NCBI GenBank assembly: GCA_001606155.1
Contig: LODT01000025.1
Coordinates: 1-64,000 of the forward strand
Direction: 5' to 3'
DNA length: 64,000 nucleotides
Source of the DNA: Tieghemostelium lacteum
Taxonomy: Eukaryota; Evosea; Eumycetozoa; Dictyosteliales; Raperosteliaceae
In this document: in pieces, positions 58,137 to 64,000 of the stretch
Numbering within the stretch: position 1 is the first letter of the stretch
Layout: every line of letters begins with the position of its first letter
Notes under the pieces: generated by a model
What the model was told of the DNA's origin: nothing
Databases searched by the model: none
Seen by the model: only the letters and a program-made list of their open reading frames with translations
Program-made: the position numbers and the translations under genes

Positions 58137-59870
58137 ATGGATTTATCAATCAGGAGGTATGGAGGTCACAAAATACACACAAGTTTAGGAGGGCAACAAG
58201 ATGATGGTGTTTTGGTTTGGTTAAAGAAAGCTAATAATCTCATAAGAAGATTATATATATAATTAGCTAAACCAAAAAAGAAAGGTTCTGGTAAAAAGAA
58301 ACAAAAAGGTACCAGTTATGGCATTAATGGTGCTAAAAGAGGGAGACCATTTGTTGATGTTAAATCAGTTAATATCAAATCCTCGGCTATATTATGTTGA
58401 AAGACAATATAATAAATTAACCTGTCCCTTACAAATTTTGGATGAAATTATCTAAAAAAATACTATTCAAAATTTAATATTATTTCTTCTTTGGTCTATT
58501 ATCAATAATTTAGATTCTGATATTGGAACAAGTATCACTATCTAATTTATCTATATTTCCAATGGGGCTTGTGATTGATGTTGTAGAATTGATTGTTAAG
58601 AATTTATTCTTCTATTATTGGTTACATTCAAAGTTGGAGTTGTGATTGATTATGTCTGTTAATGAATCTATAAATGTTTCAACTTCACTTACAACACCAT
58701 CATTGATTGTTACCATTAATATATCAGCACCAAATATAAGTGCAACAACAGCTCTAAGTGGACCTGTTTAAATTTTAATGAAATTAAAACATTAACACCA
58801 TTTCCTTCACCTCTTAAAATAAATATGGGTAGTATAACTAATATTGGAGGTATTTATTCTAATGCTGGTATTACAACTCAATATTTAGCATCTAATGTTG
58901 ATACTACAGTGAATGGATTATTTACATGTGTTGATTTGATTGGAAAGAATATTGATATTACTCAATACCCTGTAGTACCTAGTCAACCTAAAAGCAAAAT
59001 CAATTTCATCTGATGTATTAAATTCAACAACTATAAATGGATCAACAATTATAATTCATTATCAGGTTTTAGTATTAATAGGTATATTCAGAGCGTAAAA
59101 AATTACACCTATTAGCGATGATCTATTGATTTATACAAATGGTAAAATATCAATTTTATATAGTGCAGTTTGAACAGGTATAGTTATTGATAATACAAAG
59201 ATTTCTATGACTTCATGAATATTTCACCAAGTACAAATGTAGCTATTACGACTAAATTAACTCAGATCAGTGGTCAAGTTACTATTGGTGGTGCAACAAC
59301 TATCAATAATACAGCTTCAATTATAGGAGGTATAGTAAATGGTTTGAAATTAATTTACACATCTATTCCATTATATATACCGAACATCACCGAACTATTA
59401 TGAAGAGTTTTCTGGATTTATGGGTTTTGATTTTGGCTCTGCAACTACCGGAGATTTAACAGTTAAAATGTCAAGAATTGGTAAACTTGTTTTCTCTAAT
59501 TACCATCTGTTACATTCTTTCATCAACACAGCCGCATGTAATGGAAGTTGGAGTGGAGGTTGGCCAACCAGATATACTCCAATTTTAAATGATCTTAGTG
59601 ATTGTGGATCCTATAGAGCAGAATCTAATCCAGGTAGATTTGTTGTTTTTAATGGTGGTGTAACTTACCTAATTTTTATTCATAATATCAATGCTGGTAA
59701 GTACATTTACTTTTCAAACTTCTTATAATTTATAGAATGTCAGAAAGTTACTGTTTATCTTGTATAAAGAAAACAAAGGCAATTGATCCAAAAGAGGTGG
59801 TTTTAAAAAATGGGAGAAAAGCCTTAAAATGCGATATTTGTGGTGCTACTAAGTTTAAATTTATTTAAAT
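58137..59870 (+). mobile_element. Virus-like fossil, possibly Polinton-like or related dsDNA virus, broken
   Basis: A degraded locus with several virus-type parts in one direction. First is a small Gly-rich/basic stretch, including KKGSGKKKQKG and an AT-hook-like KRGRP, as in core or minor capsid proteins. Next is a long Thr/Asn/Ile-rich region with fibre-like repeats (VTIGGATTINNTASIIGG and a C-terminal GSWSGGWPTRYTPI head-like part). Last is a DUF5679-like zinc mini-protein listed separately. It looks broken in several places. No polymerase, integrase or packaging ATPase was recognised, and no terminal repeats were found, so the family is uncertain. The decay suggests an old but not ancient insertion. 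Confidence 0.4.
59737..59868 (+). CDS. DUF5679-like zinc mini-protein (43 aa), part of the virus-like locus
   Basis: ATG to TAA encodes 43 residues: YCLSC near the N-terminus, then a KEVVLKNGRKALK segment, then CDICG and a C-terminal KFKF. The spacing of two Cys pairs around NGR is that of DUF5679 proteins, which occur in large DNA viruses and some archaea. The frame looks whole, unlike its neighbours. It would fold as a zinc ribbon. Whether it is still expressed is unknown. Confidence 0.55.
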   Translation: MSESYCLSCIKKTKAIDPKEVVLKNGRKALKCDICGATKFKFI

Positions 59871-59929
59871 ATAGATTAGGATATTTAAATTATGATTATA
59901 GTGAAATTATATACATTGTTTTTTCAAAA

Positions 59930-60977
59930 GGTTGGAATATCATTGATTCCAGTTTGTAAATTGAATAAATCTATTGGGATATTAGCAGGAACACCATTAG
60001 GCCACCCGCAACACGATTATATAATTCAGCACTTGGGATTTGTAAAGTATATTGAGCCATTCCAGCTTGGTTACATGCAGGTGTGGGAACTCCATTTAGG
60101 GTGACACCAAATCCTGGTTTACAGCTAAATTCCATCCATTTAATGTATTTCTGGTTTCATGATGAAGAGGTGATGTACCAAATGAAATAATTTGTTCAGG
60201 GTTGGTACCTGCAAAACCTCTTCTATAAAACATCATAAATGCTCTGAAATTTTGATTAACAGGATTACGACTCCAAATTTTAACACATATGACCATTTGT
60301 ATATTGGATAATGGGTTCAGATAACGAAGTGCTTTTGTATGCAGAGATTGAAGACTTTGAGAATATCCAACTTCAACTACGAGTGTAGGAAATGGGGCAT
60401 TATCGACCATTAATGGAGGACCTCTTCCATTTGGGGTTATTGACTGATCAGGCTCATATGAGATGTTATAGGGGTTTTGAGCAGTTCCTATATTGAGGTT
60501 GATTCTTAAAGACCCATCTACGTAACAAAAGTATCACGAACATGATATTTAATCTCTAGGGATATCCAGTTTGAAGTTCGGTAATGTAATCTTTGTACAA
60601 ACTCATATATTAATATATTTCCATTAATGAAGAAAACTCAAACCTTTGTGTCACCTAATAATCTATCTACATGTTTAATAAATTCATCATAACTAACATC
60701 TGTTTCAATAATATAACCAGTATTTGTTTCATTTTCCTCTGTTCTTATTTCATTTCCATGTTTCTATTAATCAATATTAGTAGTTGTATAAGTTAAACAA
60801 TGTTGTAATACTTACAATTCTCAGTTCATTTACCTTTAATGTCCACGACCCATCTATTTTAAGTTTAAGTGGGACCTTAACTGCTACTGAAGGTGTAGAT
60901 TGGATTTTGTTTTTCTTTCCGGTATTAATTTGTACGTTTAAAGGAATACTTTCTTTACAATCATATGTATTTCTCAT
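59930..60977 (-). pseudogene. Uma2-like (PD-(D/E)XK nuclease-fold) gene, apparently broken
   Basis: Exon 1 starts at ATG 60977 (MRNTYDCKESIPL...) and joins through GTAAGT...TAG to KHGNEIRTEEN. A further exon carries the family core: PFPTLVVEVGYSQSLQSLHT, then NIQMVICVKIW. This resembles the E-V nuclease-fold motif of Uma2-type proteins seen in fungi and amoebae. Past the core the frame appears to change about twice while the protein pattern (for example LNGVPTPACNQAG) goes on, so I call it a pseudogene, though sequence errors are possible. Its start is 42 bp from that of phytochelatin synthase. Confidence 0.5.
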
Positions 60978-61019
60978 TTGATACAAAATTATTTTTTTTT
61001 TAATTTTTTCATATCACCA

Positions 61020-62363
61020 ATGAGTGTTAACACATTTTATAAACGACCATTACCAGATACATGTATTGATTTTTCATCAGTTGTTGGACAACAGATATTT
61101 GCAGAATCACTTTTAGAGGGAAATTTAAAAATCTATTTTAAATTATCACCATATTTTCACACACAACAAGAACCAGCATTTTGTGGTATTTCAACACTAT
61201 GTATGACACTAAATGCACTATCTATTGATCCAATGAGACAATGGAAAGGCGTATGGAGATGGTTTTCAGAAGAGATGTTAGATTGCTGTACCTCATTAGA
61301 TATTATAAAAATCAAAGGTATAACCATTCAAGAATTTAGTTGTATAGCTGCATGTAATGGTGTAAATGCTCAAATTTACTATGGTGACTCTTCAAATGTC
61401 ACTCAATTTAGAGATCAATTGAAATCGACATGTCAGAATCCAGATAATGATGGTGTACTTGTGAGTTCATATGACAGATCAGTTCTCTCACAAACAGGCA
61501 CTGGTCATTTCTCATGTATAGGTGGTTATAATCAACAAAGAGATATGGCCTTGATAATGGATGTTGCTAGATTTAAATATCCACCCCATTGGGTTAGTGT
61601 AGATTTACTCTTTAAGGCAATGAATACCATAGATTCTGATTCTAAGAAATCTAGAGGTTTCATAATTTTAAAGAAAAAAGAAAGCTTTCAAAAAGACAAT
61701 ATAAACTGTGGTATCTATTTTAAAGTTTTAGCAACTGGTAAATTAAACTGGGAGACATTGATAAATAACCTTATAACACCACTTTCTGATATCATTTCAA
61801 ATACGAGTACAATTGATGAATTCTTAACAAAATTTATTAACCCACTTATACTAAATAATCTTTTTGGTTATTTTACAACAAATTCAAATATTACAAATGA
61901 TATAATAGAACATAATAATAACAGTAGTAACAATAATAATGGTTGTATTAATAATAATAATCATTATTTTAATATCATTTCAAATGAAATTGAAAATACT
62001 AGATTATTTAAATTGATTAAACCACAATTGGATATACAGATACAAGATAAAATTGAAATTGTTTGTATTATATTATTCTCTATTTTAGACTTTTTAGATC
62101 AATCTAAATCTACTAGTAATAAACATGCATGTTCTGATAAATCAACATGTAGCTGTAAAGGTTGCTTTACCTGTAATAGTTGTAAGCTGACTGGACTATT
62201 TCCAAGCATCAATGAAAAACCACAATTTCAGAAAGATCTCATTGAATTACTATCCGAACCATACCAATTAAAACAACAACATTTGACCAATGAAATTGAA
62301 TATATTAAAAATATTTTCAAAAATTTATATCAATTTTGTTGTAATAATAAACCATCCAGTTAG
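61020..62363 (+). CDS. Phytochelatin synthase
   Basis: A single exon; ATG 61020 (MSVNTFYKRPLP) is preferred over upstream non-ATG codons. 447 residues. The papain-like catalytic domain shows C55 (QQEPAFCGISTL), H163 (GTGHFSCIGGY) and D181 (MDVARFKYPPHW). The C-terminal region carries an Asn-rich stretch, then a Cys cluster (CSDKSTCSCKGC, CNSC) thought in this family to sense metals. The enzyme joins gamma-Glu-Cys units from glutathione into phytochelatins, which chelate Cd, As and other metals. It is the clearest metal-defence gene in the window. Confidence 0.93.
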   Translation: MSVNTFYKRPLPDTCIDFSSVVGQQIFAESLLEGNLKIYFKLSPYFHTQQEPAFCGISTLCMTLNALSIDPMRQWKGVWRWFSEEMLDCCTSLDIIKIKGITIQEFSCIAACNGVNAQIYYGDSSNVTQFRDQLKSTCQNPDNDGVLVSSYDRSVLSQTGTGHFSCIGGYNQQRDMALIMDVARFKYPPHWVSVDLLFKAMNTIDSDSKKSRGFIILKKKESFQKDNINCGIYFKVLATGKLNWETLINNLITPLSDIISNTSTIDEFLTKFINPLILNNLFGYFTTNSNITNDIIEHNNNSSNNNNGCINNNNHYFNIISNEIENTRLFKLIKPQLDIQIQDKIEIVCIILFSILDFLDQSKSTSNKHACSDKSTCSCKGCFTCNSCKLTGLFPSINEKPQFQKDLIELLSEPYQLKQQHLTNEIEYIKNIFKNLYQFCCNNKPSS

Positions 62364-62867
62364 TAACTTCTGTGTATCATCAATAACTTATATACATTCC
62401 CATAAAGGATAAACTGAATTTTTATAATTTTTCAAATTTTTGATAGAGATTATTCTTTTTTTTTGTCTTAGAGCTTTAGGTTGTAGGTGCTAGTCAACCT
62501 GTTATCTAATTAAGTTCTTAAAAGAGAAAAGGAGTAATCTGGATTTTTTTTAAAAGATAAAAGACCATAGAGTGAACCTCAGATACACCCTACGACTCGT
62601 CAGGGATTTTATTAAATGATTTGATGAGTTACCAAGGTGCGTTATATTTTTATAAATTTAAATTACTAAAAAAACATAACAAATTAGATGCCAATTGGAA
62701 TTCTATTTTACAATGTCAGACTATTTTTGTTGCATTACTAGTGATTTTGCATTACCACGTTTTTAAAAAAAGTATCACTTTTTTTTAATTTGAAAAATGC
62801 ACCCCTTTCACTGTTGTAAATAGTTTTTTTTTTTTGATTGTATTATTAAATATATGTTTTAGATTAG
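62364..62867. other. Intergenic, nothing recognised
   Basis: About 500 bp without a gene. Somewhat less AT-rich bits around 62470-62610 were tested by eye for tRNA-like arms and did not fold as one. A T-run (62825-62835) and TATATG precede the next ATG. Confidence 0.45.
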
Positions 62868-63804
62868 ATGCACTATCCAAGATTTCTATGGAAACTCTAT
62901 AAATTTTTAATTCATTTGTTTACAGGTAAATGTGAAATTGAAAGAATATGTTATGATAATGAATTAAAGAGTAAAGAGAGAACCAAGTTAATATTACTAT
63001 CATTAGAAAACTCTGATAAATTAAAAGAAATCAATAGAATAATTCAAAGTTCTGAATTTGATCCACAAGAAATTGCACAAAGAATTGCAGATGAAAAACA
63101 ATTTAATCAATTATCATTATTATTTGAATCAAAGTATGTACATGATTCTACCATTTTATAAAAGATCTTTTATGACTAATTTGATAATATATTATAGTAT
63201 ATTACCAATTTTAATATCAACTTTGGAGCCACTAAGTAAAATACAAATTTTAAAAAATCAATTAAAAACACTGTATAATCAAGCCTATTGTAATGATAAT
63301 GCAACACATGAGGAGAAATTAGAGGAGATTTGGTCTTCATTGAGACCTGGTATAAGAAGAAAAGCTAGACTGACAAGTGAGTGGGGTGATATTGGATTTC
63401 AGGGTAAAGACCCTTCAACTGATTTTCGTGGAATGGGTATACTGGGTTTAGAGAATCTACATTATCTATCAACACAACATAATGAAAAGGCACAGTTGAT
63501 ATTGACACAGGCAAATACTAAATCAGTTTACCCATTCTCTATTACCGGTATTAATATAACATCACTACTGGTACAAATGTTAGAAAAGAATCAGTTATGT
63601 AACCATTTCTATCATTCATCACCTACAGTACAACAATTTAATGAACTCTATGTAAAAGTATTTGTCTACTTTAACCAATACTATCAAGATAAAAAACCAG
63701 TAAATATTATGCAATTTGGAAATATAATGAAAGAATTTACAGCAGTAATCACTGAGAGACTAAACTCACCAACTTATGATCCATTTACAAGTTTACAATT
63801 ATAA
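62868..63804 (+). CDS. ELMO-domain protein (ELMOD-like)
   Basis: Exons 62868-63133 and 63198-63804 (GTATGT...TAG, phase 2) give 290 residues. The N-terminus (FLIHLFTGKCEIERICY) matches the start of ELMOD proteins. The ELMO core is clear: LWSSLRPG-type IWSSLRPGIRR, then SEWGDIGFQGKDPSTDFRGMG, ILGLENLHYL. ELMOD proteins act as GAPs for Arf/Arl GTPases through an Arg close to this core, while larger ELMO proteins work with Dock GEFs on Rac. The short length favours the ELMOD type. Dictyostelids have several ELMO-domain genes. Confidence 0.88.
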
Positions 63805-63835
63805 TTAACAGCAATAAAATTTATTGTTTGAATAT

Positions 63836-64000
63836 TTATAAATAACTACCATAGTTCAATGGATCATTAGTGTATAAATATAATTTGCATGTGGGTGGTA
63901 ATTTTAAATCATCAATTTGTTTTTGTGTTTTGGTGTTTATATACAGTTTCTTTAGTGTACTGGGTAACTGTTTTCTAGTGAGTTGTCTATTCATTCTTAC
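63836..64000 (-). CDS. C-terminal end of an FNIP/LRR-type protein (partial)
   Basis: The frame runs in from beyond the window edge and ends at TAA 63838-63836, 54 residues. LPSTLKKLYINTKTQKQID followed by LKLPPTCKLYLYT shows the LP-x-(S/T)-L-K-x-L-x-(I/L) rhythm of FNIP repeats, a very large dictyostelid family. Only the last repeat or two are visible. Function unknown. Confidence 0.6.
   Translation of the reverse strand, partial: VRMNRQLTRKQLPSTLKKLYINTKTQKQIDDLKLPPTCKLYLYTNDPLNYGSYL

Noticed and set aside
62450-62610. Slightly GC-richer patch resembling a tRNA
   Set aside because: No B-box, no acceptor pairing and no clover-leaf could be drawn.

Overview
The window is AT-rich nuclear DNA from a dictyostelid social amoeba. 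Evidence: short (about 50-90 bp) AT-rich introns with GTATGT-type donors, TAA as the main stop, homopolymer and Asn/Gln/Ser/Thr tracts inside proteins, tight gene packing, and lineage-typical families (Sib-like adhesion receptor, FNIP-type repeats, many F-box-like proteins, tRNA-targeting LINE fragments). The proteins carry fewer extreme homopolymer runs than I would expect from D. discoideum itself, so another dictyostelid species is likely. I cannot name the species.

Layout. 1-1089: a tRNA-Trp gene and a LINE 3' fragment. 1090-15158: TARBP1/Trm3-type tRNA methyltransferase, a NICE-3/C1orf43-like membrane protein, a large Sib-like receptor with two NPLY motifs, and a helical-repeat/F-box-like protein. 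15159-20596: a repeat-rich island with a TIR element family, a LINE fragment and a P-loop NTPase gene that contains an in-frame TGA. 20597-37403: dense genes, namely F-box protein, CX9C protein, RPB9, a secreted triple esterase, DDX10 and DDX47 back to back, two diverged paralogs back to back, mitochondrial-type MCAT, and NAA15. 37404-40894: a small unknown gene, a second TIR element and another LINE fragment. 40895-55808: RFWD3, a second helical-repeat/F-box-like protein, peptide N-glycanase with added UBL, UBR-like and lectin modules, a zinc-finger/F-box protein, a beta-helix membrane protein, and bifunctional UMP synthase. 55881-64000: an unknown protein, a second fossil-rich island (LINE, dispersed repeats, a degraded virus-like/Polinton-like locus with a DUF5679-like mini-protein, a broken Uma2-like gene), then phytochelatin synthase, an ELMO-domain protein and the end of an FNIP-type gene.

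Several genes form shared-promoter pairs: DDX10/DDX47 (both ribosome biogenesis), MCAT/NAA15, the 31-33 kb paralogs, and Uma2-like/phytochelatin synthase. Protein-quality-control and ubiquitin genes recur (RFWD3, NGLY1, several F-box-like proteins), but they do not form an obvious operon-like system. Exon joins were built by hand from GT/AG sites and reading frame and are predictions. The most interesting items are the PNGase module fusion, the triple esterase with a dead middle copy, the in-frame TGA gene, the virus-like fossil and a dispersed 14-base motif found only in the gene-poor islands.
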